Shown: positions 1 through 8,787, numbered from the stretch's first letter. The stretch: 64,000 nucleotides of DNA from Shimia sp022448905 (GCF_047126315.1 NZ_CP138953.1:4030001-4094000), one strand, 5' to 3'. Made by a program: numbers and translations. Notes: a model not told the origin generated them from the letters alone.

Positions 1-237
1 TGTATAGCTCAAACAGCCTTGTCCAAAACCACCGCGTTTTGACAGACAAGCGCCCCGCTCACGCAGACAAATCCAACGTCCGACAAGCGCACAAAAGCCA
101 AAACACGCCGGCAACGGCATGAATTCCCAGCAGATGCACGCCCCCAATTATAATATTTTTCTTCACATATCAGACTCTTAACTTACACCCCCTGGAGATA
201 CTCACGCAAAACTTGTATAGCCATTTAAAAAACATTT

Positions 238-573
238 TTGATAATCAACACGCTTGTGCAATACGAAGTTACCCTACGACACTTACGTTTTTGGATCTGC
301 GTGCACATGCCGGCCATTTCGCTCATTTTTGCCACGTTTGGCATGGCCCTATTGGTCCTACTGGCGACCAATACCTTTCATGGTCGGCCATTGCTAAAAC
401 GCATGGAACCTATCCTGGCGGTTATCAGCGTGATGTTTGTGTTTTTGGCGCTCCAGACAGCCACTTCCATCGGGCCGACGGGAACTCCTGCCTTGGCGGC
501 ACCATCATCCGGGCCAATCGCGGAACTGGCGCAAAGATGTCTCGCACAAGCCCAATCCAGACAGCTCTGTTAG
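238..573 (+). CDS. small putative membrane protein, hypothetical
   Basis: I do not recognise this protein. It would be 111 residues with two hydrophobic stretches (about residues 25-46 and 58-77) separated by a basic segment (HGRPLLKR), so a small two-span inner-membrane protein is possible. The open frame begins at a TTG; GTG at 301 or ATG at 307 would also keep both hydrophobic segments. No convincing ribosome binding site precedes any of them. It converges with the downstream isomerase gene. A longer frame over the same bases lacks membrane segments and looks like a shadow. If this gene is not real, positions 1-618 hold nothing I can name. Confidence 0.35.
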   Translation: MIINTLVQYEVTLRHLRFWICVHMPAISLIFATFGMALLVLLATNTFHGRPLLKRMEPILAVISVMFVFLALQTATSIGPTGTPALAAPSSGPIAELAQRCLAQAQSRQLC

Positions 574-618
574 GATCACGCAGGGTCACCAACCAAATCT
601 CGCACTCGCGCCCGAAAG

Positions 619-645
619 AAAAAGCTCACCGCGAACGCGGTGAGC
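619..645 (-). terminator. rho-independent terminator of the FKBP isomerase gene
   Basis: On the minus strand a perfect 9-bp stem (GCTCACCGC / GCGGTGAGC, loop GTTC) is followed by a run of five T. It lies 29 bases past the stop codon of the isomerase gene, the usual place for an intrinsic terminator. Confidence 0.8.
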
Positions 646-673
646 CCAAAAAAATCTCAAAAAATCCAATGGA

Positions 674-1102
674 TCAGTTGATCGACACCAGTTCGATCGC
701 AAATGTCAGATCTTTGCCCGCCAGCATGTGGTTTGCGTCCAGCTTCACAACTTCCTCGGTGATTTCCACCACGGTCACAGGCACAACCTGACCGGTTGGG
801 GACTGCATCTGCAGCTGCAGACCAATTTCCAGCGGGATCTCTGCCGGGATCTGCTCGCGTGGCACATCCTGAATCGCTTCCTCGTGGCGTGGGCCATAGG
901 CCTGATCCGCCGGGATCTCCGCCACTTTCTTCTCACCCACGCTCATGCCGTCAACGGCGGTGTCAAAGCCCGGGATCACCTGACCGCTGCCCAAGGTGAA
1001 CTCCAGCGGATCGCGGCCCTCGGAGCTGTCAAAAACAGAGCCATCGCTCAGGGTGCCGGTGTAGTGGATGCGGACGGTGTCGCCCGATTTTGCTGCGGTC
1101 AT
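674..1102 (-). CDS. FKBP-type peptidyl-prolyl cis-trans isomerase (SlyD-like)
   Basis: This 142-residue protein catalyses cis-trans isomerisation of prolyl bonds and should act as a cytoplasmic folding helper. The FKBP fold is visible from the N-terminus: VRIHYTGTLSDGSVFDSS, then GSGQVIPGFD, with an insert-in-flap region following YGPR, as in SlyD. The metal-binding histidine-rich tail of E. coli SlyD is absent, which is common for the short alphaproteobacterial form. An ATG four codons upstream (1114) is possible, but the chosen ATG has GGGAC at the right distance. The gene is monocistronic with its own terminator. Confidence 0.9.
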   Translation of the reverse strand: MTAAKSGDTVRIHYTGTLSDGSVFDSSEGRDPLEFTLGSGQVIPGFDTAVDGMSVGEKKVAEIPADQAYGPRHEEAIQDVPREQIPAEIPLEIGLQLQMQSPTGQVVPVTVVEITEEVVKLDANHMLAGKDLTFAIELVSIN

Positions 1103-1243
1103 AAAATGTCCCATCTGTCAGCTTTGTCCGACCCCTCCGGCCGGCTTGAGGCGCGCACCCTATAGCCCTCGCGTCTATTTGTAAAACAGGCCTTTTCGCC
1201 TCGCGCCAAACCTGCCACTCTGCCGGCGACACGGGAGGACACC

Positions 1244-1930
1244 ATGGCCATCACCACCTGCATTTTTGACGCCTACGGCACGCTGTTTGATGTTGCCGCC
1301 GCAGCCCGCGAAGCCGCCTCAGAGCCGGGCCGCGAGGCCTTTGCCCAACATTGGCAAAAGGTGGCCGACGATTGGCGCCTGAAACAGCTGCAATACACCT
1401 GGCTGCGCGCCGTGGCTGACGCCCACACCGACTTCTGGGCGGTCACGCAAAACGGCCTCGACTGGGCGCTGGAAGCCTCCGGCCTGCAAGGTGACCCGGA
1501 ACTGCGCGAACGCCTGCTGTCACTTTACTGGGAGCTCTCCGCCTACCCCGAGGTGCCCGACATGCTCGCCAATCTTAAGGCGGCTGGCATGAACACCGCG
1601 ATCCTGTCCAACGGCTCACCCGACATGCTCACCGGCGCGGTGGACTCCGCAGGTGTGCAAGAGTTCCTCGATGATGTGCTCAGCGTCGAAGACGTGCAGA
1701 TCTTCAAACCCGCCGCCGTGGTCTATGACCTTGTTGGGAAACGCTTCAACTGCGCCAAAGACGATGTCTTGTTTGTCTCCTCCAACGGCTGGGACGCGGG
1801 CTGCGCCACCGGCTACGGCTTCACCACCGCGTGGGTGAACCGCGCAGGTGAGCCCGTCGACCGCCTGCCATGGACACCCACTCACATTCTATCTGACCTC
1901 ACCAGCATTCCCGATCTCACGAGTTCCTGA
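1244..1930 (+). CDS. haloacid dehalogenase, type II (HAD superfamily)
   Basis: A 228-residue HAD-superfamily hydrolase resembling L-2-haloacid dehalogenases, which remove halide from 2-haloalkanoic acids. The nucleophile motif is FDAYGTLFD with Asp9. Motif II is SNGS (about residue 124), a conserved Lys follows (FKPAAVVYDLV), and motif III is SSNGWDA, the type II dehalogenase version. The Cap1 insert lies after motif I. A GGGAGGA site sits just upstream of the ATG. The stop codon shares one base with the start of the next gene (TGATG), so the two are translationally coupled. Specificity for haloacids is inferred from family; related phosphatases share the fold. Confidence 0.87.
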   Translation: MAITTCIFDAYGTLFDVAAAAREAASEPGREAFAQHWQKVADDWRLKQLQYTWLRAVADAHTDFWAVTQNGLDWALEASGLQGDPELRERLLSLYWELSAYPEVPDMLANLKAAGMNTAILSNGSPDMLTGAVDSAGVQEFLDDVLSVEDVQIFKPAAVVYDLVGKRFNCAKDDVLFVSSNGWDAGCATGYGFTTAWVNRAGEPVDRLPWTPTHILSDLTSIPDLTSS

Positions 1931-2775
1931 TGCCCCATTTCACCACCTCTGATGGCCTGTCGCTCTATTATGATGACACCGGCGGGCCCGGCCCGATTGT
2001 GCTCTGCCTCTCCGGCCTGACCCGCAACGCCAGTGATTTTGACTATGTGCGGCCGCATTTGAAAGACGCCCGTGTGATCCGCATGGACTACCGCGGTCGC
2101 GGCCAGTCCGAATGGGCCGAAGACTTCACCACCTACAATCTCGCACGCGAAGCCCAAGACGCGCTTGAGCTGCTCGATCACCTTGGCATCGACAAAACCG
2201 CCATCCTTGGCACCTCACGCGGCGGCCTCATTGCGCTCACGCTGATGGAAATGGCCCCAGACCGCCTCACCGGTGTCTGTTTCAACGACGTGGGACCGGT
2301 GATCGAAACTGACGGCCTGGAAGTCATCCTTGTCTTCATCGGCCGCAAACCCGTCTGGACCACCCGCGCGGAGGCCGCCGAGGCCCTCGCCACCCGTCTG
2401 CCCGGCTTTCACAACGTGTCCTCAAGCCGTTGGGCAGAAGAAGCCGCACACCACTTTGTCGAAACTGACGATGGCCTCAACATCAACTACGACCCAAAAC
2501 TGCGCAACGCCGTGCTGGCCGAATTTGATCCCAAAGCCCCCGCAGGCGACCTATGGCCTCAGTTTGACAAGCTCAGTGGTCGCCCCCTCGCCGTCCTGCG
2601 TGGTGAGAACTCCGACATTCTGAGCCAAGAGACCTACACCGAAATGCAGTCCCGCGCGCCCATGCTGGCCGCCGAGGTCAAAGACCGCGCCCATGTGCCC
2701 TTCCTTGACGAACCAGAGTGCCTCAACGTCCTGCACCAATGGATCGCGCAATTGCCGAACGGAGAGCCCGCATGA
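1930..2775 (+). CDS. alpha/beta-fold hydrolase
   Basis: A 281-residue alpha/beta hydrolase. The nucleophile elbow is GTSRGG with Ser96; the acid is probably the Asp in GENSD and the base the His in DRAHVPFLDEPE. The oxyanion-region LSGLTRN lies near residue 28. The family covers esterases, lactonases and haloperoxidase-like enzymes, so the substrate is open. It starts one base inside the dehalogenase stop codon and overlaps the following PLP enzyme by ATGA, making a three-gene coupled unit. That context suggests degradation of a small carboxylic or halogenated substrate, which is inference. Confidence 0.85.
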   Translation: MPHFTTSDGLSLYYDDTGGPGPIVLCLSGLTRNASDFDYVRPHLKDARVIRMDYRGRGQSEWAEDFTTYNLAREAQDALELLDHLGIDKTAILGTSRGGLIALTLMEMAPDRLTGVCFNDVGPVIETDGLEVILVFIGRKPVWTTRAEAAEALATRLPGFHNVSSSRWAEEAAHHFVETDDGLNINYDPKLRNAVLAEFDPKAPAGDLWPQFDKLSGRPLAVLRGENSDILSQETYTEMQSRAPMLAAEVKDRAHVPFLDEPECLNVLHQWIAQLPNGEPA

Positions 2776-3746
2776 ACATCGACATGATCCGCGCCGCCGC
2801 CTTGCGCATCAGGGGCCACGCCCGTGTCACCCCCATGCTGACCTCGCCGTTCCTGGACGAGATTGCGGGTCGCCGCGTGTTGGTCAAAGCCGAAAACCTG
2901 CAACACACTGGTTCTTTTAAGTTTCGCGGTGGCTGGTCGGCGGTGTCCGCCATGGATGACGCCACCCGCAAACGCGGCATCATCGCCTATTCTTCCGGCA
3001 ATCACGCCCAAGGCGTCGCCGCCGCCGCTGCCGCCCATGGCGCCCCCGCCGTAATCGTCATGCCAGAAAACGCCCCCAAGCTGAAAATCGACAACACCCG
3101 GGCGCTCGGGGCGGAAGTGGTGCTTTATGACCGCGCTGGCGGCGAAAGCCGCGAGGAGGTTGGTGGCAAAATCGCCGAGGACCGCGGCCTGACCCTGATC
3201 CGCCCCTATGACGAGCCGCAAGTGATCGCGGGCCAAGGCACCACCGGCCTTGAGATCGCCACCCAAGCCACCGCGCTGGGCGTGACCTCCGGTGACGTCA
3301 TCGCCTGTTGCGGCGGCGGCGGGTTGACGTCGGGCATTGCGCTGGCGCTCGAAGCCGAAGCGCCCAACATGCGCGTGCGCCCCGCCGAACCCGAAGGTTT
3401 TGACGACACCGCCCGCTCTCTCGCCACCGGCCACAAACAACGCAACCCCACCGAAACCGGCTCGCTCTGTGATGCCATCATCACCCGCGAACCCGGCGAC
3501 CTCACCTTTCCGATCCTGCAACGTCTTGCAGGTCCCGGCCTTGTGGTCACCGAGGACGAAGCCCTGCACGCCATGTCGCTCGCCTTCAAACGCCTGAAAA
3601 TCGTTGTGGAACCCGGCGGCGCCTGTGCCCTTGCCGCCGCTCTGTTTAATGGCGACAAAATCGAAGGCGACGCCGTTGTCGCTGTCTGCACCGGCGGCAA
3701 TGTCGACACCGATGTCTTTGCCGATGCTCTTAAAAGGTTCCCCTAA
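2772..3746 (+). CDS. threonine/serine dehydratase-like PLP enzyme
   Basis: A 324-residue fold-type II PLP enzyme of the threonine dehydratase/serine racemase group, which deaminates hydroxy-amino acids to 2-oxo acids. The PLP lysine is Lys50 in GSFKFRGG, the substrate loop is SSGNHAQG (about residues 76-83), and the phosphate-binding glycine loop is GGGGLTSG. There is no C-terminal ACT domain, so this is the catabolic-type length rather than biosynthetic IlvA. I chose the ATG overlapping the previous stop (ATGA) over an in-frame start 18 codons upstream, because homology to the family begins there and coupling is clear. Confidence 0.87.
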   Translation: MNIDMIRAAALRIRGHARVTPMLTSPFLDEIAGRRVLVKAENLQHTGSFKFRGGWSAVSAMDDATRKRGIIAYSSGNHAQGVAAAAAAHGAPAVIVMPENAPKLKIDNTRALGAEVVLYDRAGGESREEVGGKIAEDRGLTLIRPYDEPQVIAGQGTTGLEIATQATALGVTSGDVIACCGGGGLTSGIALALEAEAPNMRVRPAEPEGFDDTARSLATGHKQRNPTETGSLCDAIITREPGDLTFPILQRLAGPGLVVTEDEALHAMSLAFKRLKIVVEPGGACALAAALFNGDKIEGDAVVAVCTGGNVDTDVFADALKRFP

Positions 3747-3750
3747 AAAA

Positions 3751-3877
3751 GGATCGCGCCCGACACCGAAGGGCGGCTCTCAACATGACACCTCAATGCC
3801 CCGCTCACACCGCCACACGCTGTGGCCTCCGTTGCAACATCGCGCCCGCCCTTGGGGGGCGGGGTCGGGCGCGATCC
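3751..3877. repeat. long structured inverted repeat between genes
   Basis: A perfect 14-bp inverted repeat (GGATCGCGCCCGAC at 3751-3764, complement at 3864-3877) encloses a second nested pair (AAGGGCGG 3769-3776 with CCGCCCTT 3847-3854) and a hairpin CCACA-CGC-TGTGG at 3813-3825. It lies 4 bases after the dehydratase stop. The segment 3841-3859 matches 17 of 19 bases at 49651-49669, in another structured intergenic element, so this may belong to a dispersed repeat family. It may also serve as a transcription terminator. Confidence 0.65.
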
Positions 3878-3919
3878 GAGACGCGCTGCGCCTCGGCTTC
3901 AGTGCTTTAGGCTTATGTT

Positions 3920-5122
3920 ATGACCAATTTCACCATCGCCTCTTTCAACGTGAAAAACCTGATCGGGCCGGATCAGGAATACTACACCTTCCAATCCTAC
4001 ACCCCCGAAGAACACGCCTGGAAAGAGGACTGGACCGCCTCCCAGCTCTTCTCCATGGACGCCAACATCGTCGGCTTTCAGGAGATCTTTGACGAACGCT
4101 CTCTACAAGCTGTCATCGCAGAGGCCGACCGCATTGGAGAAGAGTCCAACGCCGCGGTGATCCCGGACAAATCCAAGCGCTACCACCGCAAAGCGATCTT
4201 TCGCAAACTGGGCTATACGCCTTATGGCGACGGCGGCCTGTTTGTGGCGCCCAACGTAAACGACACCGGCGAGCCGGGCAAACGCCGCCCCGGCGTCGCC
4301 ATCCTGTCGCGCTACGGCTTTGCCGAGCCTCCCGAGATCATCCAAGAGCTGGAAACTCCTGTCGAAATCCCCTTCCAGGGCCTGGACGGCGACGACAGCG
4401 GCGCCTTTGTCCTGCGCCGCACCTCCCGCCCGATCTTGAAGGCGCGCATCCCTGTGGGCGATCAAGTCATCACCGTCTTCAACTGCCACCTTAAATCCAA
4501 ATTGGGCGAATTCACCCGCGACGAAAACGGCAACGCCACCGAGGCCGATCTCACCAACTACGACCCACTGGGCCGCGCCATGGGCGCCATGCGCGCCGCC
4601 CTGCGCCGCATGGCCGAAGCCTGGGTCCTGCGCCGCGCCATCGTGGACGAACTCAACCAAGGCCGCCCGGTCATGGTGCTGGGCGATTTTAATGACGGCG
4701 AGCACGCGGTCAGCTCCGAAATCATCTCCGGCGAAGTGCCCTTCCGCAACTACAGCTGGATGCTGCGCCACGACGCCAAACACGCCAATGACCGCTACAC
4801 CCGAAAAGAAAACGACGCCATCCAACAGGCCGTCACCTCTGTCCGCCTGACCTCTGCCGAGGCCTTGTTCACCCGCAAATCCCTGCGCGACATGGTCTAC
4901 ACCACCGCCTTTGGAGGGGTTTACGAAAGCATCGATCAAATCTATCTCAGCCAGCACTTCCACCCGGACAACCCGGACCGCCTCGGCGAGATGGAATACT
5001 TCAGCGTATTCAACGACCATCTCACCGATGGCAGCCACGCCGAAGCGCCCTATAACAAGCTTGCCTCTGACCACGGGCAAATCATGGCCCACATGCGCCT
5101 TAGAACCGACGACCAAGACTGA
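3920..5122 (+). CDS. endonuclease/exonuclease/phosphatase family protein
   Basis: A 400-residue protein of the EEP superfamily (DNase I-like fold), covering nucleases, phosphodiesterases and lipid phosphatases. The N-terminus IASFNVKNL carries the metal-binding Asn, followed by VGFQEIFD with the metal-binding Glu. NCHLKSK and VLGDFNDGEHA are the catalytic His and Asp-x-Asn motifs, and ASDHGQIMA is the C-terminal SDH motif. No signal peptide is seen, so it is probably cytoplasmic. The ribosome binding site is weak. It ends 2 bases before pcaD. Substrate cannot be told from sequence. Confidence 0.85.
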   Translation: MTNFTIASFNVKNLIGPDQEYYTFQSYTPEEHAWKEDWTASQLFSMDANIVGFQEIFDERSLQAVIAEADRIGEESNAAVIPDKSKRYHRKAIFRKLGYTPYGDGGLFVAPNVNDTGEPGKRRPGVAILSRYGFAEPPEIIQELETPVEIPFQGLDGDDSGAFVLRRTSRPILKARIPVGDQVITVFNCHLKSKLGEFTRDENGNATEADLTNYDPLGRAMGAMRAALRRMAEAWVLRRAIVDELNQGRPVMVLGDFNDGEHAVSSEIISGEVPFRNYSWMLRHDAKHANDRYTRKENDAIQQAVTSVRLTSAEALFTRKSLRDMVYTTAFGGVYESIDQIYLSQHFHPDNPDRLGEMEYFSVFNDHLTDGSHAEAPYNKLASDHGQIMAHMRLRTDDQD

Positions 5123-5124
5123 CC

Positions 5125-5913
5125 ATGCCAACCGCCACGCTCAACCAACTCGACATCCACTACCGCGACGAAGGCGACCCCAACGGCGCGCCGGTGCTGT
5201 TCATCAACTCGCTCGGCACCACGCTGCACCTCTGGGACCCGATCCTGCCATATCTGCCCGAGGGCCTGCGCATCGTCTGCTATGACATGCGTGGACATGG
5301 CGAAACGGAGGTGCCGCCTGCCCCCTACTCAATGGGCACATTGGTGAAAGACGCAGAAGCGCTGCTGGAGCATCTTAACATCAAAGACGCGCTGGTGGTC
5401 GGCCTGTCGATTGGCGGCATGGTCGCGCAGGGCCTCGCTGTCAAACGCCTCGATCTGGTGCGCGCCATGGTGCTCTCCAACACCGCCGCCAAAATCGGCT
5501 CTCCTAAGATGTGGCAAGACCGCATCGACATGGTCACCACCAAGGGCCTGCCCGCCATGTCCGCTGACATCATGCAGCGCTGGTTCTCACGCGATTTCCA
5601 TAGCCGCCCGGAATTGGCCCACTGGAAAGCCATGCTGGAAAGCACCCCAACCGAGGGCTACGCCGGATGTTGCGCCGCCATCCAAGGCACCGATTTCTAC
5701 ACGCCCACCTCCGGTCTGCGTCTGCCCACGCTGGGCATTGCCGGATCCGAGGACGGCGCCACGCCCCCCGATCTGGTGCGCGAGACCGTCGAGCTGATCC
5801 CCGGCGCGCGCCTGGAACTGCTGCGCCGCACCGGCCACCTACCCTGCGTGGAAAAGCCAGAAGACTACGCCGCGCTGCTCACAACCTTCATGAAAGAAAC
5901 CGGCCATGTCTGA
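5125..5913 (+). CDS. pcaD: 3-oxoadipate enol-lactonase
   Basis: A 262-residue alpha/beta hydrolase matching PcaD, which hydrolyses 3-oxoadipate enol-lactone to 3-oxoadipate in the protocatechuate branch of the beta-ketoadipate pathway. The N-terminus (IHYRDEG, FINSLGTTLHLWDP) and GHGETE loop are typical. The nucleophile is Ser95 in GLSIGGMVAQG, and the His is in RTGHLPCVEKPE. It starts 2 bases after the preceding gene and overlaps the next hydrolase by 8 bases. A PcaB-like gene lies 0.7 kb downstream, but pcaC, pcaG and pcaH are not in this window, so this is not a complete pca operon. Confidence 0.85.
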   Translation: MPTATLNQLDIHYRDEGDPNGAPVLFINSLGTTLHLWDPILPYLPEGLRIVCYDMRGHGETEVPPAPYSMGTLVKDAEALLEHLNIKDALVVGLSIGGMVAQGLAVKRLDLVRAMVLSNTAAKIGSPKMWQDRIDMVTTKGLPAMSADIMQRWFSRDFHSRPELAHWKAMLESTPTEGYAGCCAAIQGTDFYTPTSGLRLPTLGIAGSEDGATPPDLVRETVELIPGARLELLRRTGHLPCVEKPEDYAALLTTFMKETGHV

Positions 5914-6628
5914 CATTCTACTGGTGCACGGCACTTGCCACGGCGCCTGGTGCTTCCGCGACCTGATCCCCGCACTTGAAGCCCTCGGCCATACCGCCCG
6001 CGCCATCGACATGCCGTCGCATGGCAACGACACCACCCCTGTTGAAGACGTCACACTCGACAGCTGCGCCCAGTCCATCGTCGACGCTTTGGGGGAAAAT
6101 ACCGTTGTCCTAGGCCACAGCTGGGGCGGCTTCCCGATCACCCGCGCCGCGGACATGGCGCATGAAACCAGCCAAAGCAAAATCGCCCGCCTGATCTATC
6201 TCTGTGCCTATGCGCCCTGGGATGGCTACTCACTGGCCGAAATGCGCCGCGCCGCACCCCGTCAGCCGCTGATGAAAGCCGTGGAGAGATCCGCTGACGG
6301 CCTCAGCTACACTATCGATCCTTCCCAAGTGCGCGACGCGTTCTATCACGACTGCCCCGAAGGCACTGCCGACTTCGCGCTGACGTATCTCACGCCACAA
6401 TCCATCGCTGCCCAAGAGACCAAAATCGCGCTGGGGGACGGCCACCGCCAAACCCCACGCAGCTACATCCGCTGCAGCGATGACCAAACCATCCCGCCAG
6501 AATTTCAGGCCACAATGACCAAAGACTGGCCCGCCACAGACGTCTACGAGATGTCCACCAGCCACTCCCCCTTCTTTGCCGATCCAGAGGGCCTTGCCGC
6601 CCTGATCGACCAAATCCTGAAAGACTGA
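5906..6628 (+). CDS. alpha/beta-fold hydrolase (plant-methylesterase-like)
   Basis: A 240-residue alpha/beta hydrolase of the short group that includes plant methyl-esterases and hydroxynitrile lyases. It starts directly with the first strand and oxyanion motif ILLVHGTCHGAW; the nucleophile elbow is GHSWGG with Ser72, and the His is in TSHSPFFADPEGL. It overlaps pcaD by 8 bases and precedes the PcaB-like gene by 19 bases. Its function is unknown; context suggests hydrolysis of an aromatic ester or lactone, which is inference. Confidence 0.82.
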   Translation: MSDILLVHGTCHGAWCFRDLIPALEALGHTARAIDMPSHGNDTTPVEDVTLDSCAQSIVDALGENTVVLGHSWGGFPITRAADMAHETSQSKIARLIYLCAYAPWDGYSLAEMRRAAPRQPLMKAVERSADGLSYTIDPSQVRDAFYHDCPEGTADFALTYLTPQSIAAQETKIALGDGHRQTPRSYIRCSDDQTIPPEFQATMTKDWPATDVYEMSTSHSPFFADPEGLAALIDQILKD

Positions 6629-6647
6629 CGACAGAAAGATCGCGCCT

Positions 6648-7412
6648 ATGACCGCCTCTGTTTTTGACAGCCCGATGTTCACCAAGCTTTACCCGGTGGG
6701 CGAAGCAGGTCGCTTGTTCACCCACAGCGCCGAAATCCGCGCCGCTTTGCTGGTGCTGGGCACGCTGGCCAAGGTGCAGACCGAACGCGACGAGATCCCC
6801 GAAGACAGCGCCTTTTTCATCCACCGCAGTTCGATGGAGGTGCAGATTGATCCGGCAGGACTGGCCGAGGGCGTTGCCCAGGATGGCAGCTACATTCCGG
6901 CTTTGGTCGCTGCCTTCGACAAAGCGATGGAAGCGCCGGAGCACAGCAAACACATCCTGCACAACACCAATCCGCAAGACGTTGCCGACACCGCGCTGAT
7001 GCTGCGCCTGCGCCAGCTTCTAACACAAGCCGAGACCGCGCTGAAAACCCTGCCCGACAGCGACGCCCGCACCACATTGTTGGCTGATCTGCCGATGATC
7101 CGCGACACCGGTTTGCGGGTCGCTTTCACCGATGCGCCGGAGATCGGCACCGCCATTGGCGAGGCCCTCAAACTCGGCGCACCCCAAGACGCCCGCGCGC
7201 CTATCCGCACCATTGCCAACTGGCTCACGCTGGCAGGTGACACCACTGCAAACACTGCGCCGGCAACTCCTGCCAACGCCGCCCTGCATGCCCAGCTTTT
7301 GGGTCTCAACGCGCTATTTCAGGAAACATCAGATGCCGCCAGCGAGGCGCTGTATCTGCCGCAAATCGCGCTCAGCAGCCTGTCCTTGCTACTCATGGCG
7401 TCCGCTGCCTAA
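6648..7412 (+). CDS. shortened PcaB-like (fumarase/aspartase superfamily) protein
   Basis: A 254-residue protein whose N-terminal half resembles 3-carboxy-cis,cis-muconate cycloisomerase: SAEIRAALLVLGTLAKVQ near residue 28, and ILHNTNPQDVADTALMLRLR near residue 103, corresponding to the family's HxGATSQDxxDTA segment. Family members are usually 350-450 residues. The GRTHLQ-type segment and the signature GSSxMPHKxNP loop holding the catalytic serine are missing, and the histidine-serine pair of the HxGATSQD motif is altered. The reading frame is otherwise clean and codon use matches the neighbours, so it may be a pseudoenzyme rather than decay. It lies in a run with pcaD. The PcaB relationship is inferred by eye. 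Confidence 0.65.
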   Translation: MTASVFDSPMFTKLYPVGEAGRLFTHSAEIRAALLVLGTLAKVQTERDEIPEDSAFFIHRSSMEVQIDPAGLAEGVAQDGSYIPALVAAFDKAMEAPEHSKHILHNTNPQDVADTALMLRLRQLLTQAETALKTLPDSDARTTLLADLPMIRDTGLRVAFTDAPEIGTAIGEALKLGAPQDARAPIRTIANWLTLAGDTTANTAPATPANAALHAQLLGLNALFQETSDAASEALYLPQIALSSLSLLLMASAA

Positions 7413-7584
7413 ACCCTGCTTGCCGTCACGGCAGGCTTGCAGCCTCCTAGAGGCAACACCAGTTTGCACAACACGTTTAAGCCCTCCTTCTGCCACCGGT
7501 AGACTGTGGGCCCCTGCCTTAGTAATCAGTTGACCCCCTCGCGAATTCCTGCCCTGATACAGCCATAGAGTTAAAGTCATTATC

Positions 7585-8787
7585 ATGCGCAACCGCCTGC
7601 CAATATTTGTTATTCTCGCCACAGTGATCATCGATGCCATGGGCATCGGCCTGATCATCCCGGTGATGCCAGACCTCATTCAGGAGGTAACCGGCGGCGA
7701 CCTTGGCGCAGCGGCGATTTGGGGCGGCATTCTCTCAACCGTCTTTGCCTTCATGCAATTCCTTTGCGGTCCGCTTCTTGGCAATCTTTCGGACCGCTTT
7801 GGCCGCCGCCCCGTATTGTTGGTGTCGCTTGCCGTGATGTCAGCGGACTATGTGATTGTGGCGCTGGCACAGAACATCTGGATTCTGGTGATCGGTCGCA
7901 TTGTCGCCGGGATCACCGCCGCCACCTACGCCACCGCCATGGCCTATATGGCGGACATTTCGAAACCTGAGGAAAAGGCCAAAGCCTTTGGCCTTGTCGG
8001 CGCAGGCATCGGCGTGGGTTTTGTCCTTGGTCCCGCGCTCGGCGGTTTGCTCGCCCAATTTGGCACCCGCGCGCCTTTCTGGGCGGCCGCCGTGCTGGCA
8101 GGCGGCAATGCCCTTCTAGGGTGGTTTGTCCTGAAAGAAACCGTGACCGAGGCCAACCGACGCGTGTTTGAATGGCGTCGCTCCAACCCGCTTGGGGCCC
8201 TAGCTGCACTCAACACCTTGCCCAATATGAGCAAACTTCTGGTGGTGTTTTTCCTCTATCAGGTTGCCGCCGCCGTCTATCCGGCAATCTGGCCTTACTT
8301 CATCATCGAGAGGTTCGGCTGGTCCGAAGGCATGATCGGCCTCAGCCTCACCGCCTACGGCCTGTGTTACGCCATCGTGCAAGCCACACTCATCGGCCCG
8401 ACCGTGAAATGGATGGGCAACCGCCGCACTGTGACCCTCGGGCTCGCTCTGGAGGTCGTCGCGCTGGTCTATCTCGGGTTCATCAATACTGGCCTGCTGT
8501 TGTTCATAGGCATTCCCGTTGCCGCGCTTTCCACCATTGGCCTGCCAGCGCTGCAAGGCATCATGTCCCGCCGCGTGTCCGATGACGCGCAGGGTGAGCT
8601 GCAAGGCCTGTCCTCCTCCTTGACCTCCCTCGCCCACATCCTCGCGCCTTTGGTGATGACACAAACATTTGCCTACTTCTCCGACGACCACGCGATCCTC
8701 TACCTGCCTGGCGCACCTTTCCTGCTCTCCGCCGTCCTAATTGTCTTTGCAATAGTGGTTTTTGCAAAGTCACGTCGCGCCACTTAG
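7585..8787 (+). CDS. TetA-like MFS efflux transporter
   Basis: A 400-residue, 12-span major facilitator of the DHA1 (tetracycline/multidrug-proton antiport) group. Motif A between spans 2 and 3 is GNLSDRFGRRPVLL. The N-terminal IIDAMGIGLIIPVMPDL is typical of TetA(A/B/C)-like transporters, and motif C GAGIGVGFVLGPALGG is present in span 5. It should sit in the inner membrane exporting drugs or metabolites. No TetR-type regulator lies beside it, so it may be a housekeeping TetA homologue rather than a resistance determinant. The 172-base gap before it contains a small hairpin near 7429-7441 but no recognisable promoter. Confidence 0.87.
   Translation: MRNRLPIFVILATVIIDAMGIGLIIPVMPDLIQEVTGGDLGAAAIWGGILSTVFAFMQFLCGPLLGNLSDRFGRRPVLLVSLAVMSADYVIVALAQNIWILVIGRIVAGITAATYATAMAYMADISKPEEKAKAFGLVGAGIGVGFVLGPALGGLLAQFGTRAPFWAAAVLAGGNALLGWFVLKETVTEANRRVFEWRRSNPLGALAALNTLPNMSKLLVVFFLYQVAAAVYPAIWPYFIIERFGWSEGMIGLSLTAYGLCYAIVQATLIGPTVKWMGNRRTVTLGLALEVVALVYLGFINTGLLLFIGIPVAALSTIGLPALQGIMSRRVSDDAQGELQGLSSSLTSLAHILAPLVMTQTFAYFSDDHAILYLPGAPFLLSAVLIVFAIVVFAKSRRAT

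Noticed and set aside
7585..8787. Acquired tetracycline resistance gene
   Set aside because: The transporter is TetA-like, but there is no TetR partner, mobile element or compositional shift; likely an intrinsic efflux protein.
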